Position numbers and translations under genes: made by a program
Origin: Candidula unifasciata
Taxonomy: Eukaryota; Mollusca; Gastropoda; Stylommatophora; Geomitridae
NCBI GenBank assembly: GCA_905116865.2
Contig: CAJHNH020001151.1
Span: forward strand, 197,604 to 261,603
Reading direction: 5' to 3'
DNA length: 64,000 bases
The notes under the pieces: generated by a model
The model's database searches: none
What the model saw: only the letters and a program-made list of their open reading frames with translations
What the model was told of the DNA's origin: nothing
In this document: positions 35,160-45,394 of the stretch, one piece after another
How positions within the stretch are numbered: the stretch's first letter is position 1
How the letters are laid out: each line of letters begins with the position of its first letter

Positions 35160-35750
35160 CGTTAAACGCCATGGTGGCCTGGTGAGAGCGGTAATGGCAT
35201 GTACCGTCTCTAGAAACCGATGCAGAGGCATACCTCTACACATGTAGATACAAGACTTTAAAGATGCATTAGCTAGGAAAGCACATAGCACTGGATTGTT
35301 GGAGAGACAGAGGTGTGGGGCCGCGTTAGTGCAGTTGAATAGAAGAATCGCTTTCAAATCTAGCTGCGACGCGCTGCAGCACACGGCCGGTGTTCGAAAG
35401 CGGTCGGTTTTCGGGGTTCACCTAGCCTCTAGAAAATGGGTACCAGAATTAACACTCTGCGCTAAATACAGGAACAGTTACGTGCAAACGGCGACACAGG
35501 CCGACAATTTCGTATCAGCTGTCCGTACTGGTGGCAGAGCACTTATAGTTTATAACCGTGTGCAATGACGCTGGTTCACATCTCCCGACTTTACCTTTAC
35601 CTTTTTGTTAACAAGAGAAAAACTTGCAGGCGTGCCGTGACGAGAGCGACAGTGTACAAAGGACCTGTTTGTTGATGATTTTACCTATTCGATGCCAAAA
35701 TAACATTAAACTTAAAAATGTCTACAGCCCTAACCAATCCTCTAATCTTC
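35160..35750. other. Spacer without recognised gene
   Basis: An open frame of 90 codons (35296-35568, plus) has no recognised domain. The stretch near 35390-35450 (GGTGTTCGAAAGCGG, ATGGGTACCAGAATT) has tRNA-like SINE flavour but matches no copy here well enough to name. Confidence 0.3.
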
Positions 35751-35758
35751 TTCCACAG

Positions 35759-35826
35759 CCCAGTCGGACCACGAACCTGTAAAGACGCCCTATTATGTGA
35801 GGAGACAAAGCAGTGTTGTAGAGTGA
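35759..35826 (+). CDS. Candidate terminal exon, phase-compatible with the Stum/SPEC3-like exon
   Basis: Preceded by a strong acceptor (CTCTAATCTTCTTCCACAG). If entered with one base from the previous exon, as the donor at 9995 supplies, it reads QSDHEPVKTPYYVRRQSSVV plus a final Glu and a TGA at 35824-35826. The composition looks like an ordinary cytoplasmic C-terminal tail. The link to the exon at 9822 would need a 25.8-kb intron and rests only on phase and composition. It could belong to another gene or be chance. Confidence 0.3.
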
Positions 35827-35829
35827 TGC

Positions 35830-36450
35830 TGAAAATGATCATCGCCATTGTTATCTTCAACGGGAGAGATCGCCTTCATCCACTGTCGACTTATCGGACA
35901 CACCAAGCGAGCAAAGATGACATGACAATCTGCACCTAAAGACCTAACGTGTCTTCAGAGGACATAGACTGTGTGTGTTTTCCCTTCCTTGTTTGCTGGT
36001 ACCAATGCCATCTTTTTATGTTTCCAGTGATACTGGTTCTGTTTTTTTTTTAAAGCGTGTAACTACTTGCGTCGTAACATTTGAATAACTGTGATCGTTT
36101 TGTCAATATAAGTTCCATCATTATTTCACTATTATATTTTAGCTGATGTCTGCATAAACAGGCGTGATCGTAAATTAATATGAGCATAAACAGACATTAA
36201 AATAACCAGATGCTAACATATCCACTTTATCATTCGTGAATATAAACAGATGACATAAACAGATGATTACATAGGTACATATACTGCACATATACTCTTA
36301 ATTTTTTTTTAGTCCTATCAATATTTTTTTTACACCACGTTATAATCATAAGTTGTTTACATTAGAGCAATCTTATTTAAATTAAAATGAATTGTAAAAT
36401 ATAGTTTTGTGCAGAAGTAATCGCAGTAACAATAGAGAGGTTGTGCGTAT
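35830..36450. other. Spacer without recognised gene
   Basis: AT-rich sequence with CATAAACAGA words repeated loosely at 36150-36270. No gene recognised. Confidence 0.4.
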
Positions 36451-36451
36451 T

Positions 36452-36668
36452 CTTTACAGGACGTTGCAGAACTAACCCCAACAGCTCCTGGCTGTTGTGT
36501 GGTTTTTCTAGGCAAATTTACGTCCATTAGTTTGCCATTGACACTGGACGGTCGGCTTTCTTAATACCACTGTCGAAACCAACGCAAGGCGCATGGCCCG
36601 CAGCTGGGATCGAACCCGGCATTCCGGCATTACGAAGCGTTTGCATCGACTTAGCCACAGAGCCGACA
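36452..36668 (-). mobile_element. SINE type A (minus, full length)
   Basis: Complete from the 3' end (TTTACAGGACGTTGCAGAAC as read on plus) to the head (TTAGCCACAGAGCCGAC). Close to the family consensus, with A and B boxes intact. Confidence 0.9.
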
Positions 36669-36669
36669 G

Positions 36670-37160
36670 AGAAACCTATTCACAAATAACAAATTAAACG
36701 TTACGGTTATAAAGCCTTCATCAGCTACAACACAGACATGCAATAAAATCAAAATACTGTTATTGTGTGTATTCTTTTTTGTAATGCATCACTGTCTGAG
36801 AGTGTTGAATGAATATGAAGGCTTTCTAGCTTGACTATTTAGTTTGCTGTTCATGAATTTTATTAGGAAGCTGACCAGTCCTACTTCTCGTTTAGGTGGA
36901 TTTGTAACAATTTAGATATGAAGGTTAACATCGTAATAAACCAGAACTAGTTTAGTAATAGACAATATGTTCCGACTGATCAACATACGCTAAGATAATT
37001 ATCTGGTACCGAAAGTGTTAAATTATGTTAGGGGTTTTCTTTGGTGACTCATGGGAATTTTTTTATATGATTGTCAAGAGTCAACACTTTCATGATCATG
37101 ATCATCATCATCATCGTCATCGTCGTCATAATCATAATTTTCGTCGTCGTCGTTCCTGTC
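36670..37160. other. Spacer without recognised gene
   Basis: AT-rich; a CAT/CGT trinucleotide run lies at 37094-37155. No gene. Confidence 0.4.
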
Positions 37161-37162
37161 TC

Positions 37163-37238
37163 ATATGGCGCAAATAACCTAAATCACAAGTATAACCTAA
37201 AGCTCCCCCTTCGAGGATGCTGGTTGAACGTGACAATT
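37163..37238 (+). repeat. Repeat F, copy 3 (3' part)
   Basis: ATGGCGCAAATAACC, TATAACCTAAAGCTCCCC and GATGCTGGTTGAACGTGAC match copies 1 and 2. It lies just before the 73-bp satellite. Confidence 0.55.
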
Positions 37239-37309
37239 TTTTTCCGCAAAATAAGGAAGCAAAAAAATTTGTTTAAGTTTGGTAATTATTATTTTACTCA
37301 ATTCTTCTT

Positions 37310-38261
37310 AGGATGTGTCAATTGTAGCTCAATCCTCTTAGCCAGATTTGTGTAAGTTGGTGATTATCTGTTTACTCAATATAGGATGTGTCCTGTAGAG
37401 TTCCATCCTCTTTGTCAAATTTGTGTAAGTTTGGTGATGATCTGTTTACTTGATACTTCTGAGGATGTGTCCAGTATAGCTCTATCCTCTTTGCCACATT
37501 TGTGTAAGTATGGTGATTATAGTTTACTCAATACAGGATGTGTCCAGTATGGCTCGATCCTCTTTGCCACATTTGTGTAAGTTTGGTGATTATAGTTTAC
37601 TCAATACAGAATGTGTCCAGTATGGCTCGATCCTCTTTGCCACATTTGTGTAAGTTTGGTGATTATAGTTTACTCAATACAGGATGTGTCCAGTATGGCT
37701 CAATCCTCTTTGCCACATTTGTGTAAGTATGGTGATTATAGTTTACTCAATACAGGATGTGTCCAGTATGGCTCAATCCTCTTTGCCACATTTGTGTAAG
37801 TATGGTGATTATAGTTTACTCAATACAGGATGTGTCCAGTATGGCTCAATCCTCTTTGCCACATTTGTGTAAGTTTGGTGATTATAGTTTACTCAATACA
37901 GGATGTGTCCAGTATGGCTCAATCCTCTTTGCCACATTTGTGTTAGTATGGTGATTATAGTTTACTCAATACAGGATGTGTCCAGTATGGCTCAATCCTC
38001 TTTGCCACATTTGTGTAAGTATGGTGATTATAGTTTACTCAATACAGGATGTGTCCAGTATGGCTCAATCCTCTTTGCCACATTTGTGTAAGTATGGTGA
38101 TTATAGTTTACTCAATACAGGATGTGTCCAGTATGGCTCAATCCTCTTTGCCACATTTGTGTAAGTTTGGTGATTATAGTTTACTCAATACAGGATGTGT
38201 CCAGTATGGCTCAATCCTCTTTGCCACATTTGTGTAAGTTTGATGATTATCTGTTTTCTAT
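37310..38261 (+). repeat. 73-bp satellite, about 13 units
   Basis: Unit begins AGGATGTGTCCAGTATGGCT and includes TCTTTGCCACATTTGTG and GATTATAGTTTACTC. Central units are nearly identical, edge units more diverged, as expected for unequal exchange. 73 is not divisible by three, so reading frames change from unit to unit and the short open frames are not genes. The units are contiguous without unique spacers, so this is not a CRISPR-like array. The series is cut by the element at 38262, and a further half unit lies beyond it. Confidence 0.95.
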
Positions 38262-39035
38262 AGGGCTGTGTCGAATAGGGATTTTCACTATTCGGACGAA
38301 TACGAATAGCGGGACCAACTATTCGATCGAATACGAATAGTGTATTATCATCATCAGGTGCCTTGTCGACTGGCGTGGGCCTTGCCAGAATCTGCGATCT
38401 CCTGCAGCATGTATTAGTTCATGTGCTGAAACACCTCCATGTCATGCAACAAGACTGTTAAGAATATTCTCTCGTTGTCTTCCTATATCCCTCCTTTCAC
38501 AGATCTTTCCAGTGGGCACCATATGTTCCATTTTCCCTATTCTTATAACATGGCCGAAAAAATAATGACTGTCTTCTTCTGATGTCTGTGATTAGTTGTC
38601 TTCGGGCTCCCGCCTCTTTTGAAACCTCTTGGTTGCTTTGTGTGTGCGTGTGCGCGTGCGCGTATGTGTGGGTGGCTGGCTGGCTGGCTGTCCAAAATAT
38701 TTTAAGCATTGTTCAGTAAAACCACATGTCTGAGACCTCAAGAAATTGTTTGGCCTGCCTAACGATTGTCCAGGACTCACCGCCATATGTTTAAACTGGA
38801 TGCTGTACTACGCAACCGGGTCGCAGTTGCCCCTGCTATGACAAACTTAAGCAACAGAAACTATTGTGTTAATGAGAGAGTTATTTCAGTCTATCGCAGT
38901 GTATGCAGAAACGGATGCAAGGTAACCACTATTCATATTCGGCTCGACCGCAAGTATTCGGCCGAATACCCAATAGTTAAGGCCACTATTCAGCCCCGAA
39001 GCGAATACGAAGCGAATATTCAGTACAGCCCTAAG
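38262..39035. mobile_element. hAT-like element with CGAATA subterminal repeats
   Basis: Ends AGGGCTGTGTCGAATAGGG (left) and, read in reverse, AGGGCTGTACTGAATATTCG (right). Both ends hold many copies of CGAATA/TATTCG words in both orientations, as transposase-binding subterminal repeats of hAT elements do. It interrupts the 73-bp satellite. Flanks GTTTTCTA and AGTTACTA are only partly similar, so the 8-bp duplication has decayed. An RTE 3' fragment lies inside (38345-38630). Confidence 0.7.
38345..38630 (-). mobile_element. RTE-like LINE 3' end, nested (minus)
   Basis: The minus strand reads GHVIRIGKMEHMVPTGK and GRQRENILNSL, then HAAGDRRFWQGP near the end. This is the C-terminal pattern of RTE-type endonuclease/reverse transcriptase proteins of molluscs. 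It ends in a short (GAT)n tail at 38346-38355 on the minus strand. It is the youngest layer of the nest: satellite, hAT-like element, LINE. Confidence 0.7.
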
Positions 39036-39043
39036 TTACTAGA

Positions 39044-39080
39044 TTGTGTCTAGTATAGCTCCATCCTCTTTGCCACATTT
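39044..39080 (+). repeat. Orphan half unit of the 73-bp satellite
   Basis: GATTGTGTCTAGTATAGCTC and TCTTTGCCACATTTTGT match the satellite unit. It continues the array on the far side of the hAT-like element, proving that the element inserted into the array. Confidence 0.8.
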
Positions 39081-39099
39081 TGTAACCAGGAGCACTTCA

Positions 39100-39260
39100 G
39101 CATAGCTCATTTGGCTCAGTGTCGTGAGCATCGAAGCAAATCAGTCTCGGTGTCAGGTACGTCGTTAACCTGAAGAGTATGTGGCTTTTCTGCCATTCCC
39201 CAGGCTCGAACCCGAGACCGACACGTGGGAGTATTGTCACCCGACGTCCAATGCGCAATC
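39100..39260 (-). mobile_element. tRNA-like SINE fragment (minus)
   Basis: Minus strand has a B box GGTCTCGGGTTCGAGCCTGG; plus strand opposite begins TAGCTCATTTGGCTCAG. Family not assigned; no second copy found in this window. Confidence 0.4.
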
Positions 39261-39353
39261 AAATATGCTGGAGAGGCTGGCTCTTTGCCATATAACTGTT
39301 GATACCAGTTGCCCAGACATTTCTCTCATTTCTTCATCATTCATTAATAATTA

Positions 39354-39612
39354 AAGGACCCTTTTCCACATCTTTAGGCGTATAGGGCATATAGGGCTAG
39401 ACATATATTTTACAGACCAATTGGCACAAGATGGGTGATGTGGTCGGTATCACGCCGGCCGCCTCTACTTCTCGGGACTGCACCCGGTACCCACTCAAGG
39501 CTGGACTGACGTGGGATCCAAGGTCATTTTTGAAAAAATGTTCGTCCCCACCAGGGAGCGAACCCACTACCTTCGATCCGCGGCAAGCGTCTAGCCGCTC
39601 CACCACGGCGAC
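39354..39612 (-). mobile_element. SINE type B (minus, full length)
   Basis: From the 3' end (AAAGGACCCTTTTCCAC as read on plus) through GGTGATGTGGTCGGTATCAC, GCCGCCTCTACTTCTCGGG and ACTGCACCCGGTACCCACTC to the tRNA-like head GCCGCTCCACCACGGCGAC. Best complete reference for type B in the window. Confidence 0.85.
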
Positions 39613-39704
39613 TCTCATCATTCATGGATGCATTCTATTAAATGTTCATCAGGTTCCTCATGTGTTTTTTTTTTTTCGATTGCATTCTACTTTCTTTCCT
39701 TATT

Positions 39705-39865
39705 TTTAATAGTACTTTCTTTCCTTATCTTTAATGGTTCTTTCTTTCCTTATCTTTAATGGTTCTTTCTTTCCTTATCTTTAATGGTACTTTCTTTCCT
39801 TATCTTTAATGGTACTTTCTTTCCTTATCTTTAATGGTACTTTCTTTCCCTATCTCTAATGGTTC
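39705..39865. repeat. 26-bp minisatellite
   Basis: About six copies of a 26-bp unit TACTTTCTTTCCTTATCTTT plus AATGGT, nearly identical. Confidence 0.9.
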
Positions 39866-40265
39866 TCCAATTTTAATTAACATGCATAAACACTGAAATT
39901 ACATTAGAAAAAAAAAATGAAAAAAAAAAAAACGCCTTGCCTGGTTGTAAAATTATATAATTGAGAATCAGCAATCTAGACATCTATCACTGAAAATAAG
40001 CACATACTGATTTACAAAGAAAAGATTGCACAAGTTTTACCTGGCAAATTTCCTTGCAAACATTCAGTTTCCTGCGAGAGTTGTACAATAATTTGCCCTC
40101 ATTTGCCGCCCTGGTAATTAGGGAGCTGCACCTGAATGTGGTGGACTTTGTATCTCATTTACAGGATTCATCTTTGTTCTTCTTAATTTATTCGGTTACT
40201 GCAGTATGCCCGGAAGAAATATATCAGCTATATCATGCCTGTATTTACAAATGTTGTCGTGTAGA
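39866..40265. other. Spacer without recognised gene
   Basis: A runs near 39909-39931. An 89-codon plus-strand frame (40054-40323) ends in the G run and has no recognised motif. Confidence 0.4.
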
Positions 40266-40276
40266 CGGAGGGAAAA

Positions 40277-40279
<3 letters not shown>

Positions 40280-40315
<36 letters not shown>
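40280..40315. repeat. Homopolymer run of 36 G
   Basis: Uninterrupted G36 after GGAAAAGGAG. Able to form G-quadruplexes; length is likely to be unreliable in sequencing. Confidence 0.95.
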
Positions 40316-40317
<2 letters not shown>

Positions 40318-40319
40318 CT

Positions 40320-40470
40320 TTGACCTGGAGAAATTAGGTCCGCCTGGATACTCCTGTCGCACACGAACTGCGCAGGAAAAAAAGTACCCTCAAATTTACC
40401 AATGATTCGAACCTGTGGTTTCCCCCACTGACGCTCTGCATTCTCAACCGTTTGGTCAGCCGCTCTTCTG
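40320..40470 (-). mobile_element. tRNA-derived SINE, type C (minus)
   Basis: Minus strand head GAGCGGCTGACCAAACGGTT, B box CACAGGTTCGAATCATTGG, with a long variable-arm-like stretch between. The layout suggests a class II (Leu or Ser) tRNA ancestor. Single copy in this window. Confidence 0.5.
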
Positions 40471-40649
40471 AGATTCAAGGCTTCGTATTTTAAAGTTATT
40501 CTCTAGGTTTCACAACCGTAAAGGGGGAACAGTTGTATTGTTAGTTAAAATGTTGCAGGTTAAAGTCGAGATGATCGACTTCATGGCACCGTATTTTATC
40601 CCATATGGCTGGGTCTCTCTTCGCAGAACTAGCCACCTGTCGAGAGCGT

Positions 40650-40800
40650 CGTATAGAGCGCGAACTCCGTAGCTCCGGCGACAATCCACATGGATTTGCG
40701 TAAAAAATTGCACTCGTGAACTGAACGTCACAGCCGTGAAATGAACCCACGACCTTCAGAAAGCGAAGCAAAAGGCTTGACCACTTCGCCACAGAGACTC
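40650..40800 (-). mobile_element. tRNA-derived SINE, type D (minus)
   Basis: Minus strand head TCTGTGGCGAAGTGGTCAAG with B-box region GTCGTGGGTTCATTTCACGG. The body ends GCCGGAGCTACGGAGTTCGC. Body words recur near 6297-6317 (minus) and 10040-10052 (plus), so the family has decayed copies elsewhere. Confidence 0.55.
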
Positions 40801-40816
40801 CTGATAGTGTTTTTTA

Positions 40817-41124
40817 GGCTATCCTCACGCGGTGTGGATTGGGACTAAACTAGATGGCTGGGACTCACGAGCAGCAGCTACCGCATCTCCTGCAGCTTCC
40901 TTCATTTTATTTGCTCGTGAGTCCTAGCTATCTAATTTAGCCCCAATCCACTCCGCGTGAGCGGCGTATGGGATACTCTCGGCGGTGGTGGTATAGACCC
41001 CGAAAGTTCGCAATTCCGCCCTGGCATTATAGTCCCCGGAAGTGCGCAATTGACACGTGACTGAGACCCTGTTAGGGTATATTTTCCGCCTCGATAATTT
41101 GGGACCGTTATTCGGAGGATAGCC
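40817..41124. mobile_element. Miniature inverted-repeat element, possibly Mutator-like
   Basis: Termini GGCTATCCTC and GAGGATAGCC are exact inverted repeats of 10 bp. Flanks GTGTTTTTT and GTGTTTTAT agree at 8 of 9 bases, which would suit a Mutator-type 9-bp duplication. Inside, a stretch from 40824 to 40961 forms a large imperfect palindrome (about 50-bp arms around TGGGACTCACGAGCA). There is no coding frame. Confidence 0.5.
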
Positions 41125-41129
41125 GTGTT

Positions 41130-42210
41130 TTATTAACTGCGCTTTCGGTCCTACAAGGTACATAGATCACTAAGCTTTAGCAGGTGCTGTAGGGCTTGCT
41201 ATCTGATGTAGTCTAGACTGTACATGTATCTCTTGTTTTAACATGTTGGAGCAGTTAATGCTAGCACCAGCTTCTTTTATGCTTAGTTAATTGTATTCTT
41301 ATATTATCTACATCAATGTATGTAGGTTTTTTTTTTTTAAATTCTCTCCCAATCTTGTTATTACAATGTATTCGATCTTGGCTAATAACTAGTTCCATTG
41401 TTAAAGCGGCTTCCTTTACATGGGTCAGTGTTTTCATTGTCTCGAAGTCAGTTTCTCCCACTATATCAAGTGTTATTTCCAATACGATTTCTTGGTGTGT
41501 CTACTACAGGAACGTTTAAAAAAAATCTTTCTTCCCCCCCCCCCCGCCCCACCCCGCTTTTGTATTATTGTTGCATTGATTTTGTAATCTGATAGTTAGT
41601 ACATTCCATATTATGAATCTCAAAAGCCGTTTTATGCTTTTACATCCAGTGGCTATCCGATTAAATCCCTAGGATTTCGATGATTAGATTTTTATTTAGT
41701 GATGAAATTAGATTTTATAATAGGTGGGGGTGGGAGGTTTGGGGGGGGGGGGTGGTTGTTAACTCAACAGGTTTACTACCTAATTGACTTGGAAAAAAAA
41801 AAAAGAAACACACATGCCACTACAGCAGCAAATACAATCAGTAAAAAAATGTTAAGTTCGCTAAAATAACGATTAAATCTCAAGGGTTTTTTATAATCAA
41901 AAAGTTAATTTGCCCATAAAATAGTTATGTTAAAAATATCTGCTACATAATTTTTTAGCATGCATCTGGACAATTTTTTGTTCGTTCTTTCATCTCCTGT
42001 TGAAGCAGAACTGCAGGAAGTCTGTCGCCAAAGTAAACAATTCGTCCGAAAAAGTCAAGTCTGTGAAGCTGTAGTGAAAAACAAATCCAGACAGTGTAAT
42101 AATCCTAATGGAGTTATTTTTGTCTCTGACGTAATTACAGTTGCAGCCAACAAGCGCCTACATTAGGTGAAACGTTCAGAAATTTGAGTTAAATTCGACG
42201 TGGACATTAG
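41130..42210. other. Spacer without recognised gene
   Basis: C run (41537-41546), G run (41740-41751) and A run, AT-rich background. Short open frames (41316-41592, 41960-42166) lack recognisable motifs. Confidence 0.4.
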
Positions 42211-42222
42211 GATAGTCTAAGC

Positions 42223-42423
42223 CAGTGGTTCCCAAACTGTGCGCCGCGGCGCCCCGGGGAGCCGCATCCTCTTCACAGGGGCGCCGCGAAATATTCGAAG
42301 ATACACATGTTATTTTATTTTATTTCACATACGAATAGTCATACTTTTGCGTAGGTTTGGGCGCCGTGGAAAAATTGTAATTAAAAAAAGGTGCCGCGAC
42401 AAAGAAAAGTTTGAAAAACACTG
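42223..42423. mobile_element. hAT-type miniature element, 201 bp
   Basis: Left end CAGTGGTTCCCAAACTGTGC; right end, read in reverse, CAGTGTTTTTCAAACTTTTC. Flanks GTCTAAGC (42215-42222) and GTCCAAGC (42424-42431) differ at one base, fitting an 8-bp duplication. Subterminal GGCGCCGCG words occur on both sides. The termini are typical of hAT miniature elements in animals. Confidence 0.85.
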
Positions 42424-42481
42424 GTCCAAGCAGTTTAAAAGTTGAAGATTCCGCACAGCATGTCACAAACTAGCCCCACCA

Positions 42482-42552
42482 TTCATAGGTTGTTTGTGGT
42501 TTTACTAGGCAGTTTTACCCACAGTAGTTCGCCAATGCTTTCTGAAATGTTT
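42482..42552 (-). mobile_element. SINE type A fragment (minus)
   Basis: TGTTTGTGGTTTTACTAGGC and AGTAGTTCGCCAATGCTTTC match the central block in minus orientation; head and 3' end are lost. Confidence 0.6.
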
Positions 42553-42635
42553 GGTACTCATCATCATCATCAGTTAGCATGTCCTTTACAGATTGTAGTT
42601 CATGTCATGACTCGTTTGAAATTCTCTCTCTCTGT

Positions 42636-42652
42636 GTGTCTCGCTCTCGCTC

Positions 42653-42716
<64 letters not shown>
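42636..42716. repeat. (TC)n microsatellite
   Basis: About 38 TC units with one or two interruptions, inside the RTE fragment. Confidence 0.95.
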
Positions 42717-42719
42717 GCT

Positions 42720-42963
42720 AATTCCCCAGCCCTATGTGTTTTCAAAGCTAGTGTATCTTCAATGTCTTGTATCCACCTTCGCCGAGGTATTCGTCGGCCT
42801 CCTTACCGAAAACTGTACCCTTCATCACCGCTCTCTCCAGGCCACCATGACGTCCAGCATGGCTTGAATACCGCAGCTTTCGGGATTGGATGCTGTTTAT
42901 GAGCCAGTTCTTCTCAATGGTCAGATTATGTAGGATGTTGGGGTTTTTCTTCATAGTGGTCAA
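42720..42963 (-). mobile_element. RTE-like LINE 3' region (minus)
   Basis: The minus-strand frame at 42748-42963 reads TIEKNWLINSIQSRKLRYSS, then GRHGGLERAVMKGTVFGK. This is the familiar segment with a his-gly-his and basic patch near the C-terminus of RTE-type proteins. The TC microsatellite at 42636 lies where the rest of the C-terminus should be. Confidence 0.65.
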
Positions 42964-43064
42964 TGGTACTCTAACGAAATTTTCCGTAGATTTCAGTTGT
43001 TTCCTTTCTAAATGCTAAGCACTCGCAGAGTTGTCAAAAGCAATGCACAGCGGTTTGCTTACAA

Positions 43065-43315
43065 ATTACCTGCTATCTATAAATTATATTTTTAACTGTA
43101 CATATACAAACAGCTTACAAAACAAAACACAAATGTCCTTGGCTTTTTGTTTTAAAAATAGTTCAAAAAATAAAATATGTTATAAATTTATAAATTTTAC
43201 TGAAAATAAAATAAAACAACGGATTATAACAAATACCAGTGTTTTAAAATTGCTTGAGCTCCCTTGAAACCTCTTCGTCCTCCTCCCCACCCCCGTCTCA
43301 GGTGGGTGACCACTG
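43065..43315. mobile_element. hAT-like element, second copy (3' part)
   Basis: Shares TCCTTGGCTTTTTGTTTT, CTTGAAACCTC and the end GGGTGACCACTG with the element at 12507-13192. It is followed by GTCTAGAG, a typical target. The left end was not found, so it is truncated or decayed. Confidence 0.55.
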
Positions 43316-43324
43316 GTCTAGAGA

Positions 43325-44482
43325 GACAGACGATGATACACTCCTAATTAATAGAGAAAAGAAACACAAGAGATGGAGAAACTTAAATTAATCAAGTTCA
43401 TTGCGAAAACTCTTCTGACGATTACATTTTCAAAGACAGCGATCGCAGGGAGAGAAAACACTCATCAAGCGAAAGTACTATTAGAATGATAAAACAGTAT
43501 GAAACCAAAAGTTTCTGTAAATATACTTTAGCTATTTAACATGTTACTAGAATGCATTGTTACAATATGATAATACCATTAGTGTGCCTACAATACAATA
43601 TAAAGGCGTAAAAATGGATCTTCACTTTACATTTTGTAGTAAAACAAAGTAAGCCATTAAACTGCCCTCAACATAATGAGTAACACACTACACTAGAAAA
43701 ACAATGAAAACCCAATAGCTAGGGACACCCTGACCAGTTAGGCAATTTTTTTTCGTATGCAGTTAAAAAAGAGTATAATAAAGAAGAATGAGGTAAAAAA
43801 CAAAACTCGAGCTTGTTTAAGAACCTCTGATTGGACGACCAGGGACGCAAAGATGAGATGATCTCAGGTGCAGAAACCAACACAAATTGATGGGGATCTT
43901 GTAGTCTGAGTCCCTGAGGATTGGGTCATAAAAGATTGATACATCGTGCCAGCAAAATACGACAGTCATGATGATTTACGAGCAGATATATTGCCAAAAT
44001 TGTTTCGTAAATACTGGAAGAAAGTTGAAGATCTTTTCTAAAATAATGCAGTTCTAACCTTGGGTCTTAACAACTAAACAGAGCTAATCTAGGTATGTGG
44101 GGGTGAATCATAGACATACAACCAAATAATAAATACAAATAATATAGAAACTGCACAGTGACAAATTATAACAAGCGTAAGAAATTCGCAGTCATTATTT
44201 TTTTTTTTTTTTTTGTATCTTGATTAGAAAAAGAAAACAGTCAACAGAAGAGAAGGAGGAGGAGGAGAAAGAAGAAGAAGAAAAAGAGAGGAGAAGAAAA
44301 AGAAAACCTAAAGAAGGGAGGTACACTAAAAAATCTGATGCTAACTGGCTTGATTTATGGAGAAGGACAACAGAAGATTCTTGACAGTCTTTTGTAAAGG
44401 CAAGAGAAGGTGACACCCATAGCTACCTGAACCTGAGGATACAGGCTCCTCCACCCTCCCACTACGAAACACCCACTCAGAT

Positions 44483-44513
<31 letters not shown>

Positions 44514-45120
44514 CATACACACACATAAATGAAAAAAGAGACAACGATCACACGCTGTTTAAGACAGCTAATTGCAGAGAAGCGTGAACATCTACGCCAA
44601 TCGACAAGGCACCTGATGTTGAAGACGATGTACCATTTGGTTTATCTTGTATGATCACAATCTACTTTTAATTTCACTGTTGAATTATTGACTGAGTGAA
44701 TTTTAAAAATGACATCATATGGCGCCGAGCATAGTCATCGGTGCTGCGACTCCGACTCCGACTCCGTAAGGTATATGTTCTTAACATTGCTTCAGTAAAC
44801 TGTTTACACCCCGTTTTATTCCTTTCATGCACACGCAACACTCAGGTTCTGGAGCAGGACTGCAGTCCAGTAGTGGACGGGCAACCAGAACCTTCCGCCA
44901 GAGTTTACAGCTGGTGAACGCGAAGAAGAAGAAGAAGAAGAAGATTCCTTTCACGCGTCCCTGTTTGCTGATCCCAAAAATCACAGTTCATGCATCCTTA
45001 TATATGTCGTTCAACATCGTGTCTTCACCCAGTATCCATTCACAGGAAGTCATCTGAATGTCCACCCTCCACACATAACAGGTTTTCAACATGGGTCAGG
45101 GATAAAAGGTCGACTCAGTC
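43325..45120. other. Spacer with minor repeats
   Basis: No gene recognised. Contains a T run (44198-44213), a GAA-rich tract (44225-44310), a CA/CG microsatellite (44483-44523), a short RTE-like tail near 44595-44620 (CGACAAGGCACCTGATG, shared with 38.36 kb) and a short GAA run near 44920-44940. Confidence 0.4.
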
Positions 45121-45124
45121 TACG

Positions 45125-45390
45125 GTGTGGCGTCCGTGGCTAAGGCTTTGTGAGTCCAACTCGTAATTCCAACGTACCGCGATCGAAACCTACTGCTGCT
45201 GCGTGGATTTTTATCATGGTATGGGGCGTCGCAAGTCGACTCAGCCTAAAATGGGTACCAGGATGACTGACCTGGGGACGTAAATATGACCGGCGTAATG
45301 CTGACCAAATTACCCACCTGGTCTGTAAAAACACGGGATGCTCTTCCCATATGCCCGATGTGCCCAAGGCGTGAAGAGTGATCTTTACTT
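45125..45390 (+). mobile_element. SINE type B body with a different head
   Basis: The body (GTCGACTCAGCCTAAAATGG, TGACCAAATTACCCACC, AGGCGTGAAGAGTGATC) is type B, but the head GCGTCCGTGGCTAAGGCTTT is closer to type A. This may be a mosaic formed by template switching. Confidence 0.65.
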
Positions 45391-45394
45391 GTTT

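Noticed and set aside
37310..38261. Resemblance to a CRISPR array or a tandem peptide gene
   Set aside because: Units are contiguous with no unique spacers, the genome is animal, and the 73-bp period changes frame at each unit.
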